A stretch of DNA of 64,000 nt from Caryophanales bacterium UBA6259 (GCA_002441135.1 DJVJ01000050.1:1-64000); one strand, 5' to 3'; counted from the stretch's first letter, positions 7,423 to 15,608 are shown. Program-made: numbers and translations. The notes: generated from the letters alone by a model not told the origin.

Positions 7423-9531
7423 TTATGGTATTGGTTTAATTTCTACATTTTGATAATAGTATTTCAAAATTTGATCATAGGTATACCCAGAATCTGCTAA
7501 TCCTTTTGTACCCCACTGAGACATTCCTATCCCATGACCAAAACCAGTCCCATGAATCACATATGCCTGTTCCTTTGTCGCTACACGAATAGAATTGTTA
7601 CCACTATAAATCACGTACTCTTCCTGGTTATTATTACTTTCTTGTAGCTTCATTGTTCCTGATGAAGATTGAACATAAACACTCTCTTTTTGATTCACTA
7701 TCGAGCGTGTCTTTCCATTAGCCCCTAGGACTTCAATCCTCCCTGTTTGTTCGATGTCAAACAAGGTGCTCTTCACTTCATTTTCTGTGCTTCCTAAGAA
7801 TGCACGATATTTATCTGGGTAGGAGACTGTAAGAGGAGTTGTCCCATTTCCAAGTAATGTAACCCTTCCTGATGGTCCACGTTCTAATACCTTTAAGTCT
7901 AGTACTGGCCCAGTGATAGAGCTGTTCGCAGCCTGAATAAAGGCAGGTGTGATTGGTAATGAAATCCAAGTAAAAGAGCTATTTTCATGAACGGTATCTA
8001 ATATAACAATCTCTTCGCCTTTTGGCAAGCTACCAATTAGATTGTTTGTATTAATTTTTGGGATCTTCCTAAAGTTAACCGTGCTAAAATTAGGGTCATT
8101 AGCATTAGATATGATTCCAATTTCTAAGCCTAGCTCGTTTTTGGCCCCTGTTTTCTGGACATAATCTGTTCGAACATAACCAGTTTGTCCATTTTTTCTC
8201 ATCAATCGATACCATTGTAACAAACCAACTTGAGCACTATCATCACTAGGATTTGGCCGTACTGTTACATATGGAATCGGATTACCCCAGGCCTCTGTTC
8301 CATCTGCAGTATGACCTCCTGCATTCGAGCTGTAAAAAGTGGAAATTGGTTTACCGTTATAAAGAATAACCATTCCCTTAGTTTGCTCTACTGCTTGTCT
8401 AATTTTATCTGTTTCTTCTTCAATTCCAAAATACGCCTGATCTGCAGTAGTATCACGAATTGTGTAATATGGACTTGAGTTAGTTAACACTTTACTATAA
8501 GCAAAGGTTCTCGCAGATACTGCTTGTGCTTTAAAGGCTTCTATCGGCCAGCCTGTATACATTTCAGACCCAACAACTGAATATAAATATTCTTCAAATG
8601 ATACTTGATTGACAACACTAAAGCTTTTATTGATTGAATGTAAATTTATTTGGCCACGAAATTGATTATTTAACCTCTCAAAAACAGTGATCGTTGAGCT
8701 TGCTTGGATTCCTGCTATCTTAGCTGTGGTATTGTCTGCTAAATTATACTGCGGATGTTTAACTAAGGTACCATTAATATATGTACCTGCTGTTTGTTCC
8801 ATAGAATAGGTTTGGGTTGTTGGTTCGGTTAATATTTTAGTTGGATATTTTGCTAGAATAGCCTGTTTTAGCTGTTCATGGGACTGTGATGAACTTGATA
8901 GACCAATCCAAGCTTGGTTTTCCCATCCTTTTGAACCTAGTACTTTAACTGAGTATGCATCAAATCCTTGATTTCTAAGCGCTGTAACAGCTGCCTGCAA
9001 ACTAGCTACATCATCCCCATACTCTCCAAAGACCCAATGTTTTGGCCCAATCACAGCTGGTGTCATTTGAAGCTTTACCCCTAATTCCTTTGCAAAACTA
9101 TTTGCGGCCTCCAATGTAGCAAACTGACCAACTATTAATTTGTAGATTGTTTGATTGTTTTTTTCGATAATTTCAATGGAAGGGAATAGCTTCCAGTCTT
9201 TTATTCCCTCAATTTTATCCTTAAGACTTTTAACAGTAGCCAAATCAGCTGTTTCAACAATTAATAGTTTATATAGATCATACTCAAAAGCAATATTTTC
9301 ATTGGCTTTCACTTTATATTGATAAGGAATAGCACCCTCTATTGTCATGTTCAGCTCTGTTGAACTCTTCAAGGTAACATGATGATCATAGCTTGGTTTC
9401 CCATTTAGTAAAAGGACCCTAATTTCTTCGACCCCTTGTCCAAAGCTATTAGCTGGTAAAAAACTCATCATGACGAAGACTAAAACAAAAATGGAGATTA
9501 CTACTTTCTTTGCCGGTACTGGCTGTCTCAT
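7423..9531 (-). CDS. SpoIID/LytB-domain protein with SPOR repeats and SH3 insert
   Basis: A 702-residue exported protein, about twice the size of classical SpoIID. A signal peptide covers residues 1-32. Residues about 85-235 look like two SPOR-like repeats (KLIVGQFATLEAANSFAKEL; WIGLSSSSQSHEQL), which usually bind denuded glycan. The SpoIID domain begins near 270, with the expected catalytic-type glutamate in VVGSEMYTGWP (E323) and SSNAGGHTADGTE. It is interrupted by an SH3-like segment (about 445-530) and resumes to the end with GTGFGHGIGMSQWG. SpoIID is a lytic transglycosylase. It lies between queA and the ruv genes; a role in spore peptidoglycan is inferred. Confidence 0.85.
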   Translation of the reverse strand: MRQPVPAKKVVISIFVLVFVMMSFLPANSFGQGVEEIRVLLLNGKPSYDHHVTLKSSTELNMTIEGAIPYQYKVKANENIAFEYDLYKLLIVETADLATVKSLKDKIEGIKDWKLFPSIEIIEKNNQTIYKLIVGQFATLEAANSFAKELGVKLQMTPAVIGPKHWVFGEYGDDVASLQAAVTALRNQGFDAYSVKVLGSKGWENQAWIGLSSSSQSHEQLKQAILAKYPTKILTEPTTQTYSMEQTAGTYINGTLVKHPQYNLADNTTAKIAGIQASSTITVFERLNNQFRGQINLHSINKSFSVVNQVSFEEYLYSVVGSEMYTGWPIEAFKAQAVSARTFAYSKVLTNSSPYYTIRDTTADQAYFGIEEETDKIRQAVEQTKGMVILYNGKPISTFYSSNAGGHTADGTEAWGNPIPYVTVRPNPSDDSAQVGLLQWYRLMRKNGQTGYVRTDYVQKTGAKNELGLEIGIISNANDPNFSTVNFRKIPKINTNNLIGSLPKGEEIVILDTVHENSSFTWISLPITPAFIQAANSSITGPVLDLKVLERGPSGRVTLLGNGTTPLTVSYPDKYRAFLGSTENEVKSTLFDIEQTGRIEVLGANGKTRSIVNQKESVYVQSSSGTMKLQESNNNQEEYVIYSGNNSIRVATKEQAYVIHGTGFGHGIGMSQWGTKGLADSGYTYDQILKYYYQNVEIKPIP

Positions 9532-9611
9532 TCTCTCCCATTCCTTCCCCTTTTTTTATTTTACGTTTCTCTCTTCTCTTTTTCGACAATTCTCTCTCTA
9601 TTTCCTTTTCT

Positions 9612-9641
9612 ATTGTATAGGTCATTTTACCTTTTCTACAA
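9612..9641 (-). promoter_or_regulatory. Sigma-A-like promoter for the SpoIID-like gene
   Basis: On the minus strand TTGTAG (9636-9641) and TACAAT (9612-9617) are 18 bases apart, roughly 80 bases before the SpoIID-like start. It lies downstream of the ruv-operon terminator, so it would serve this gene and perhaps queA-tgt. Confidence 0.45.
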
Positions 9642-9696
9642 GGTTTTTTATAAAATATTAGACTTTCTAATTCAACAATAGTTGTATTTTTTAACA

Positions 9697-9735
9697 AATA
9701 AAAACCGATTTTAGGTAGCAGAACCATAAAATCGG
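9697..9735 (-). terminator. Terminator after the ruv operon
   Basis: CCGATTTTA (9705-9713) and TAAAATCGG (9727-9735) form a nine-pair stem, followed on the minus strand by TTTTTATTT. It separates the ruvCAB and yrzS-remnant transcript from the SpoIID-like gene. The rest of the 345-base space between SpoIID and RuvB holds the promoter and the yrzS pseudogene. Confidence 0.8.
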
Positions 9736-9768
9736 CAATAAAAACATGAACTTAATTTACAATTTACT

Positions 9769-9884
9769 TTACTTAAATAACCGAAACAAATACATAATCC
9801 CAGATAAAACAATACTTAAAATAATGCTGGTCATCAATGGAAAATAAAAGCTGAAATTCCGATACTAATGAGCATTTTAGGCAT
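9769..9884 (-). pseudogene. yrzS: Degenerate yrzS (DUF2905) with internal deletion
   Basis: B. subtilis has the small DUF2905 membrane protein YrzS beside ruvB. Here the reading frame starts in the ruvB stop (ATGCCTAA) and encodes MPKMLISIGISAFIFH before a stop. One frame over, codons read NFSFYFPLMTSIILSIVLS and continue IMYLFRLFK to a stop at 9769-9771. These are respectively the beginning and the end of a DUF2905 protein; the middle of about 30 residues (second helix and KLPGDI-type loop) is gone and the frame is shifted. The joint is at GGAATTTCAGC. Seen directly: two matching halves in two frames. The intact family length (about 65 residues) is from memory. Confidence 0.7.
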
Positions 9885-10887
9885 TGCGGTCATCGATGCT
9901 CTTCCTTCCTATGTGAAGATAGGCTGCATTGGTCGCCATTCTACCACGAGGTGTTCGCTGTAAAAAGCCAATTTGCATTAAGTAAGGCTCATAAACATCT
10001 TCAATTGTATTGGATTCTTCGCCAATAGAAGCTGCTAAGGTGTCTAGCCCCACTGGGCCACCTTTAAAGTTATCAATGATTACCGATAATAGCTTATGAT
10101 CAATTTGATCTAAGCCAAGCTTATCCACCTGCATCTGTTCAAGGGCAGTTTTCGCTAATTCCTTTGTAATCATTCCATCAGCTACCACCTGAGCAAAATC
10201 TCTCACTCTTTTTAATAGACGATTAGCAACACGTGGGGTTCCTCTTGAACGAAGTGCCATCTCTTTTGCTGCTTCCTCCACTATTCGAACACCAAGCAAA
10301 TCTGCAGCTCTAGTTATAATATATGTTAATTCTTCAATTGTATAATATTCTAAACGACTTACTACACCAAAGCGGTCTCTAAGAGGAGAAGATAACAATC
10401 CTGCTCTTGTTGTTGCACCAATTAACGTGAATTTGGGCAGGTCTAATCGAACAGATCGTGCACTTGGACCTTTTCCAATGATAATATCCAACACAAAATC
10501 CTCCATTGCTGGATATAAAACTTCCTCCACTGTTCTATGTAATCGATGTATTTCATCAATAAATAAAACGTCGCCTTCTTGTAGGTTCGTTAAAATAGCT
10601 GCCAAATCCCCTGGCCTTTCAATCGCTGGACCTGAGGTGGTTCTAATATTTACTCCCATTTCATTGGCAATAATATTAGAAAGCGTTGTTTTTCCTAATC
10701 CAGGTGGTCCATATAATAATACATGGTCTAAGGCTTCATTTCTCATTTTTGCAGCTTCAATATAGATTTTTAGGTTTTCCTTTACTCTTTCTTGACCAAT
10801 ATATTCCGAAAGATAGCGAGGACGTAAACTAAATTCTACGGTTTGATCTTCTGTCATCATCTGAGCAGATATAATTCTATCTTCCAT
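9877..10887 (-). CDS. ruvB: Holliday junction branch migration helicase RuvB
   Basis: A 336-residue AAA+ motor that drives branch migration with RuvA. Walker A is GPPGLGKTTLS near residue 61, Walker B LFIDEIHRL near 109, sensor 1 and arginine finger region TRAGLLSSPLRDRFG near 160-174, and the C-terminal winged helix ends in RTPRGRMATNAAYLH. It follows ruvA by nine bases. Its stop overlaps the start of the broken yrzS. Confidence 0.98.
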   Translation of the reverse strand: MEDRIISAQMMTEDQTVEFSLRPRYLSEYIGQERVKENLKIYIEAAKMRNEALDHVLLYGPPGLGKTTLSNIIANEMGVNIRTTSGPAIERPGDLAAILTNLQEGDVLFIDEIHRLHRTVEEVLYPAMEDFVLDIIIGKGPSARSVRLDLPKFTLIGATTRAGLLSSPLRDRFGVVSRLEYYTIEELTYIITRAADLLGVRIVEEAAKEMALRSRGTPRVANRLLKRVRDFAQVVADGMITKELAKTALEQMQVDKLGLDQIDHKLLSVIIDNFKGGPVGLDTLAASIGEESNTIEDVYEPYLMQIGFLQRTPRGRMATNAAYLHIGRKSIDDRNA

Positions 10888-10896
10888 CGACCATCC

Positions 10897-11526
10897 CTAC
10901 TTCTTCATTAAATTTTGTAATGCAAGCTTGATTAAATGATCTAATCCAATTCCTACATCAATTTGATCTTTTAGAGAATATAACGCTCTCTGTATTTCTT
11001 GCTCATGATATCCTAATGCCTTTAATGCTTCTTTTAAATCACGGGATAAATCCTGTTCTAATAAGGTTGTCTCCTCGAGCTCATTAACAAATAAGGAATC
11101 CTCATGGCCACCATCACTTATATTTAGTCCCTTTACCTTATCTTTTAAATCAAGAATAATTCGTTGTGCTGTTTTTTTGCCTACCCCAGGCATTTTGGTT
11201 AAATATTTTTCGTCGTTAGTGATTATTGCCTGAATCACCCTTTGAGGGGATGCATTGCTCATCATCGCTAGTGCACTTTTCGGACCAATCCCTGACACAC
11301 TAATTAAAAGACGAAAAAGATGACGCTCTTCTTTTTCTTTAAAACCAAATAAACCCATCCAATCTTCTCTCATATAATGGTGGGTATAGATCATTGTGGT
11401 TTCATTGATTAAGGATTGGTAGGTTTCTGGTCTAGGAACATAAACCTGATAGCCTAATCCACCCACATTCACAATCACTGAATCCTCTTCAATCGTTACT
11501 AGGCTGCCTTGTATAAAATCAATCAT
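10897..11526 (-). CDS. ruvA: Holliday junction DNA helicase RuvA
   Basis: A 209-residue RuvA with N-terminal OB-fold (MIDFIQGSLV), two helix-hairpin-helix elements (LISVSGIGPKSALAM near residue 74 and KMPGVGKKTAQRIILDLKDK near 108) and a C-terminal RuvB-contact domain. I use the ATG at 11524-11526 because AAGGAAGG lies before it; the longer frame adds MKEGTR with no homology. It overlaps nothing and lies one base from the ruvC stop. Confidence 0.97.
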   Translation of the reverse strand: MIDFIQGSLVTIEEDSVIVNVGGLGYQVYVPRPETYQSLINETTMIYTHHYMREDWMGLFGFKEKEERHLFRLLISVSGIGPKSALAMMSNASPQRVIQAIITNDEKYLTKMPGVGKKTAQRIILDLKDKVKGLNISDGGHEDSLFVNELEETTLLEQDLSRDLKEALKALGYHEQEIQRALYSLKDQIDVGIGLDHLIKLALQNLMKK

Positions 11527-11527
11527 T

Positions 11528-12025
11528 CTAGTTCCTTCCTTCAATCATACTAGTTAATTTTGCTGAATGTGCATGGCAAATCGCGATGGCTAAAGCATCA
11601 GCCACATCATCTGGTTTTGGTACAGAGGTAAGATTTAAATACATTTTTACCATCTCTTGAATTTGTTTCTTTTCCGCACGTCCATAACCAACAATGGCTT
11701 GTTTAATTTGTAAAGGAGTATATTCAAAAATGGGTAAATTATATTCTACTGCAGAGAGCATTAATACCCCTCTAGCTTGTCCTACTGTCATTGCGGTTGT
11801 TACATTTTTATTAAAAAACAGCTTCTCAATTGCTACAGCATCTGGTTGATAGGCTTCAATGATTTCCTTTGCCGCATCAAAGATTTGCTTTAATCGAATT
11901 CCTGTATCAAGACCAGCCTTCGTTTCGATGGAACCATATTGTAAAGGTCGTATCCGATGACCTTCCTTATTAATCACACCAAAACCCACAATGGCAATTC
12001 CCGGGTCAAATCCTAAAATAATCAC
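11528..12025 (-). CDS. ruvC: Crossover junction endodeoxyribonuclease RuvC
   Basis: A 166-residue resolvase that cuts Holliday junctions in the RuvABC complex. The acidic residues are present: GFDPGIAIVGFG (Asp near 7), AIEKLFFNKN (Glu near 66) and KPDDVADALAIAICH (two Asp near 138-141). The start is GTG at 12023-12025 behind GGAGG with seven-base spacing. Most Bacilli close to Bacillus use RecU instead of RuvC, so its presence places the organism off that branch. Confidence 0.95.
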   Translation of the reverse strand: MIILGFDPGIAIVGFGVINKEGHRIRPLQYGSIETKAGLDTGIRLKQIFDAAKEIIEAYQPDAVAIEKLFFNKNVTTAMTVGQARGVLMLSAVEYNLPIFEYTPLQIKQAIVGYGRAEKKQIQEMVKMYLNLTSVPKPDDVADALAIAICHAHSAKLTSMIEGRN

Positions 12026-12111
12026 TAAAAATCCTCCATAAACCCCAAAATACGAACACATATTTCCATATCGCTCATTATATCAAAAAAATGCTTTACT
12101 TAAAACAAAAA

Positions 12112-12135
12112 AAATAGCCCTTTTATAGGCTATTT
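12112..12135 (-). terminator. Terminator after bofC
   Basis: AAATAGCC and GGCTATTT pair across an eight-base loop and are followed on the minus strand by a T-rich run (A-run 12105-12114). It separates bofC from ruvCAB. Confidence 0.75.
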
Positions 12136-12146
12136 CCATCACGATA

Positions 12147-12692
12147 TTAATCTTCTTCTACCACAAATTCACTATACGTAGATAATATACTATGATATTC
12201 TGTAATGTTTTTTACGGGAATTCCTTTATATAGCTGCTCCACTGGCTCTTTTGGTAAACCACTTTCTAAGCTTTCAATATCAATTTGAAAAAAAGTTTCA
12301 ATGACATGATTTTCTTCTGGCTCTCCCTGATATAAAGTAAGTACACCATCAGCACTTAAACCAAAAAATGCCCCATCCTTACATTCAGGCCCTAATTCAT
12401 CCACAAATCTTTCCATCGTAATAACATTGTTGTTGACATCATTGATTATCCAAGCATTATACTTGTTTTTTATTTCATCAATCGAGGTATTCATTTCTTT
12501 TTTTGTCTCAATCAAATCTTGTCCACAAAGATAATGTGTAATTAGATGAACCTCTGTTTCTGCCATTTTTTGTACTTCCTGTGCATTATCTTGCGTTTCT
12601 TCCTCTGCTTTTTGAATTAAAAAATTAGCTAAAGGTGAAAGCAATAGAACGCCAATCAAAACAATGATAAAATAAAAGCTTCGTTTTCGCAT
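12147..12692 (-). CDS. bofC: BofC, bypass-of-forespore regulator
   Basis: A 181-residue exported protein with one N-terminal membrane/signal segment (about 5-27), then the BofC pattern: HYLCGQ near 73, ERFVDELGPECKDGAFFGLSADGVL near 114-139, and FFQIDIESL near 154. In B. subtilis BofC is a forespore protein acting in the intercompartment control of pro-sigma-K processing through SpoIVB (family knowledge). SpoIVFA and SpoIVFB, the downstream partners, are also in this window. It lies next to ruv genes as in B. subtilis. AAAGGGG precedes the ATG. Confidence 0.85.
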   Translation of the reverse strand: MRKRSFYFIIVLIGVLLLSPLANFLIQKAEEETQDNAQEVQKMAETEVHLITHYLCGQDLIETKKEMNTSIDEIKNKYNAWIINDVNNNVITMERFVDELGPECKDGAFFGLSADGVLTLYQGEPEENHVIETFFQIDIESLESGLPKEPVEQLYKGIPVKNITEYHSILSTYSEFVVEED

Positions 12693-12762
12693 ATAAAAAA
12701 ACCCCTTTATATGGTTTTTTATTCCATTATCACCATAATAAAGAGATTTATACCTATTTCCC

Positions 12763-13524
12763 TTAAATTCCTGGGATTAATCTTCTTTTATGTTCACTTA
12801 ATCGATGTAATCGTTCAATTTTCTCAATTGCTTTTTCGTCCCCTTCTTTAGTAAGAAGATATCGATCCAATTGTTCATATGTAAAGCCCATCTCTTGCTC
12901 ATCGGTTTGACCTTCCCACAAATCAGCTGAAGGAGCTTTTTCAATGATTTGCTGTGGGATGCCTAGGTGCTTTGCTAATATTCTGATCTGATGCTTTGTT
13001 AGTGAAGCAACAGGATTTAAATCGGCCAATCCATCCCCACCTTTAGTCATATATCCAACATAGATTTCTGAGTAGTTGCAGGTATCTGCCACCAAATATC
13101 CTTTTTGTCCGCCTATCGCATAAAGGGTAGTCATTCTTAGTCTAGCCTTGGTATTTCCCTTTGTAAGATCATTTAGATTTACTACCTTTTCGATTTCTGT
13201 GGTAATTTGATCATAAGCTGGACCAACATCAACTGTTTCTAAGGTTAGGTCAATCGCGTTAGCTAAGGAATAAGCATCTTCTGCATGAACATTGCTTGAG
13301 TAAGCGGGCATCCAAATACCTAGTACCTTTTCTTTCCCTAATGCTTTCACAGCTAATGCAGCAGTTACAGCACTATCAATTCCTCCTGAAATACCAACAA
13401 TAATCCCCAATGCATGGGCTTCTTCTATATAGCTTCGAATAAAATCAGTTCTTTTTTCAATATCTGCCTCGATATTTTCTTGATACTCTTCAAGCATTGT
13501 TTGAAATTGATCCATCTGATTCAT
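12763..13524 (-). CDS. nadE: NAD+ synthetase (ammonia-dependent type)
   Basis: A 253-residue ATP-dependent enzyme that amidates nicotinic acid adenine dinucleotide. The PP-loop GISGGIDSAVTAAL is near residues 44-57, and NYSEIYVGYMTKGGDGLADLNPVASLTK near 149-176 forms the substrate site. There is no glutaminase domain, so ammonia or a separate amidase must supply nitrogen. AAAGGGC precedes the ATG. A sigma-A-like promoter flanked by repeats lies upstream. Confidence 0.95.
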   Translation of the reverse strand: MNQMDQFQTMLEEYQENIEADIEKRTDFIRSYIEEAHALGIIVGISGGIDSAVTAALAVKALGKEKVLGIWMPAYSSNVHAEDAYSLANAIDLTLETVDVGPAYDQITTEIEKVVNLNDLTKGNTKARLRMTTLYAIGGQKGYLVADTCNYSEIYVGYMTKGGDGLADLNPVASLTKHQIRILAKHLGIPQQIIEKAPSADLWEGQTDEQEMGFTYEQLDRYLLTKEGDEKAIEKIERLHRLSEHKRRLIPGI

Positions 13525-13556
13525 CTATTTCAGCCCTTTCTAATCTGATATTGATT

Positions 13557-13611
13557 GTATCACTATTTTCATTATTTTAACCTTCGATTTCATCATACAC
13601 AAGTATCACTA
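13557..13611 (-). promoter_or_regulatory. Direct repeats bracketing nadE promoter
   Basis: TAGTGATAC occurs at 13603-13611, directly touching the -35, and again at 13557-13565, at the expected transcription start. The two copies are 46 bases apart, in the same orientation. Such an arrangement fits a repressor binding on both sides of the polymerase site; no regulator is identified. Confidence 0.4.
13574..13602 (-). promoter_or_regulatory. nadE promoter
   Basis: On the minus strand TTGTGT (13597-13602) and TAAAAT (13574-13579) are 17 bases apart, about 50 bases before the nadE start. A nine-base direct repeat lies at each side (see the operator entry). Confidence 0.55.
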
Positions 13612-13620
13612 CTCATTCAA

Positions 13621-14604
13621 TTAGAGTTTATTCATCTCCTTTTGAAATTGCTGAAATCTTTGATATTGATTCACATATTTTTCTAATAATCGGAGAACAT
13701 AATCGGATTTAAATTTCTGTGGTCTTTCATAAACACCTAACACTTCTCTAAAGAATTCATTTGGAAATCGCGAAAGCTGATAAATTAATTGTTTCTCTGC
13801 TTCCTGAAGCGAATGTAAGGAGTTATATTTATTTTCTATTTGGAAAAATAAATTAATGTCCCAGCTCCATTCTACCATTATTCTTTGAGTAAGCTGAAGG
13901 AGGTCTATCCCTTGTGGTTCATAGCCTGTTAAATCAAAATCAATCATCGACCCCTTCCCTTTCTCAATTAAAAAATTATGACTGGCCACATCTCGGTGAC
14001 TAACAATCGCATAATCCATCGTTTGTTGCTGTAAACGATGGATTGCTTCTATATCTAATCGCTGTAAAGCAGAAATTCCATATTTTATCATCTCTTTTCC
14101 TAATAAAAGAATATATTTATCAAGTATAGATCGATTTTGTTTATATGGAAGCTGCTTATACAGCTTAATAAAGCGATTTAAACGATCCTCATATTTTTGA
14201 TAAATAATTTTTCTTACAGGTGGTTGGATTGTTTTCTCTAAAAAAGAGGCATGATGATGAAAATTAGCCAAGATAGTAATTACATGATCTATATCCTCCA
14301 AATTGGAGTAGCGTGCATTTCTCCCAGTAAGCATTGGCATCAAAACATAGACTGCTCCTTGCCAGGGGAAGGAAGGTTTCTTGTCTCTTGTTTCTAAAAA
14401 ATTTGGAAAACGACAAAACCCCTTTTTAGCAAGCTGATGATTAAAAAAATGAATCCACTCTATATGGTGAGAATTTTTATCATATGCCTTTAAAAGATAA
14501 ACAGCCTCTTTGGTCTTTATTTTCCATAAATGCTGATAATTTTCTATCTCTAAAATGTCGAGTGGATATTGATGAGCTATAATCTCTCTTAATTGTCCAT
14601 TCAT
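13621..14604 (-). CDS. CotS-family spore coat kinase-like protein
   Basis: A 327-residue protein of the aminoglycoside-phosphotransferase fold, CotS/YutH spore-coat branch. Unlike the two other family members in this window it keeps the catalytic set: HRDVASHN (His203, Asp205, Asn210) and MIDFD (Asp222). The N-lobe lysine is likely in YLLKAYDK (about 36-43). A GGGGGAAT site precedes the ATG. It is directly below safA, which encodes a coat morphogen, so a coat-related role is inferred. Its substrate is not known. Confidence 0.7.
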   Translation of the reverse strand: MNGQLREIIAHQYPLDILEIENYQHLWKIKTKEAVYLLKAYDKNSHHIEWIHFFNHQLAKKGFCRFPNFLETRDKKPSFPWQGAVYVLMPMLTGRNARYSNLEDIDHVITILANFHHHASFLEKTIQPPVRKIIYQKYEDRLNRFIKLYKQLPYKQNRSILDKYILLLGKEMIKYGISALQRLDIEAIHRLQQQTMDYAIVSHRDVASHNFLIEKGKGSMIDFDLTGYEPQGIDLLQLTQRIMVEWSWDINLFFQIENKYNSLHSLQEAEKQLIYQLSRFPNEFFREVLGVYERPQKFKSDYVLRLLEKYVNQYQRFQQFQKEMNKL

Positions 14605-14633
14605 GTTTTATTCCCCCTCGCAGACAAAATAAA

Positions 14634-14658
14634 TAGCTATCCATTGGACGGATAGCTA
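14634..14658 (-). terminator. Terminator after safA
   Basis: TAGCTATCC and GGATAGCTA form a nine-pair stem with a seven-base loop, followed on the minus strand by TTTATTTTG. It separates safA from the CotS-like gene. Confidence 0.65.
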
Positions 14659-14713
14659 GAATATAACCATATATATGTTTAAAAACTACATTTTAGTATT
14701 TTTTTCTCTCTTA

Positions 14714-15538
14714 TTAATAAAATGGACGGGGTCTAGGTGGTCTTGGAGCTCTTGGTGGTCTTGCACCCATGCTTGAGCTAGAGCTTTCCATAGAGCTTGA
14801 GCTGGAACTAGAGCTTGAGCTAGCACTGGAACTTTGGCTGCTACTTTCCATTGAGCTTTCATAGGAGCTGCCATAGCTAGAGCTTTCAAAGTCTGGGTAC
14901 ATTCCCATTGGCATTTGTAAACATGGATCCATCATATATGGATGCTGATATGGCATTTGTGGCATTGGCATTCTTCTTTGCTTTCTCATTGGCATTCTTG
15001 GTCTACCCATTTGCCAAGGTGAAGTATAAGGCATTTGTGGCATTGGTTGAGTTGGCATCTGATATGGCATTTGCGGCATTGGCTGAGCTGGCATTTGATA
15101 TGGCATTTCAGGCATTGGCTGATATGGCATCATTGGCATTTTTGGCATCTTGTGATGTTTATGCTTATGATGATGGTGGTGATGTTCTGGCATATATGGT
15201 GGATACGGCATCATTGGCATCTGTGGCATTGGTTGTACTGGCATTTTTGGCATTTCAGGCATTGGTGGTGGTGTAGGCATTATCATTTCAGGTAATTCTG
15301 GTTTTTCTGGAACAATTGGTGCTGGTGCTGGTGGCGGAGCAGGCATTGCTTTTTTTGGATACTTAGGTTTTGGTTCCATTGGCATTCCTCCATCTGGTAT
15401 GATTATTTTCATCCCGATATCGATTCGATCAGGATTTTTAATTTGCGGATTTGCATCGATTAGGGTCTGTAAATCCACATTATATTTCTGGGCGAGTTTC
15501 CAAAGAGTATCCCCTTTTTGAACTACATGAAGCTTCAT
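14714..15538 (-). CDS. safA: SafA-like LysM spore coat protein, low-complexity tail
   Basis: A 274-residue protein. Residues 2-48 are a clear LysM domain (VQKGDTLWKLAQKYNVD), which binds the spore cortex. The remainder is low-complexity: proline-methionine repeats (QPMPQMP type, about 50-215), a histidine cluster at 119-130, a serine block at 219-256, and a Pro-Arg tail. ATG at 15536-15538 follows AAGGAGGG; the longer frame is spurious. Known SafA is the inner-coat and cortex-attached morphogen working with SpoVID, also present here. LysM plus location supports SafA; the tail is unlike the B. subtilis protein, so functional equality is inferred. Confidence 0.72.
   Translation of the reverse strand: MKLHVVQKGDTLWKLAQKYNVDLQTLIDANPQIKNPDRIDIGMKIIIPDGGMPMEPKPKYPKKAMPAPPPAPAPIVPEKPELPEMIMPTPPPMPEMPKMPVQPMPQMPMMPYPPYMPEHHHHHHKHKHHKMPKMPMMPYQPMPEMPYQMPAQPMPQMPYQMPTQPMPQMPYTSPWQMGRPRMPMRKQRRMPMPQMPYQHPYMMDPCLQMPMGMYPDFESSSYGSSYESSMESSSQSSSASSSSSSSSSSMESSSSSMGARPPRAPRPPRPRPFY
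14930..15290. repeat. Met-Pro coding repeat tract within safA
   Basis: A tract of imperfect repeats built on ggcatttgtggcattgg-like units, coding on the minus strand for Q-P-M-P-Q-M-P-Y-Q-M-P. The units are irregular in length and lack conserved spacers. Confidence 0.75.
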
Positions 15539-15608
15539 TGTTAAACCCTCCTTAGTCAAATACACTACATCATATGCGTCTATAGGTATTTTGCTAATCA
15601 TTTGGGCA

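Noticed and set aside
9449..9727. 92-residue minus-strand frame upstream of the SpoIID-like gene
   Set aside because: It overlaps the signal peptide region of that gene in another frame, has no homology and contains the promoter and part of the terminator.
12694..12720. Hairpin AAAACC/GGTTTT before bofC as a terminator
   Set aside because: The AAAGGGG part is the bofC ribosome site and the stem is weak; no clean stop signal for nadE.
14686..14889. 67-residue Ala/Gln-rich frame overlapping the safA 3' end
   Set aside because: Frame-shifted reading of the Ser-rich codons; no start signal.
14930..15290. Possible CRISPR array
   Set aside because: Repeats are short, of irregular length, without equal spacers, and code for Met-Pro repeats of safA.
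15035..15295. Trp/His-rich plus-strand open frame inside safA
   Set aside because: It is a shadow of the Met-Pro repeat tract: the reverse complement of repeated Met and Pro codons yields Trp/His/Leu. No ribosome site or homology.
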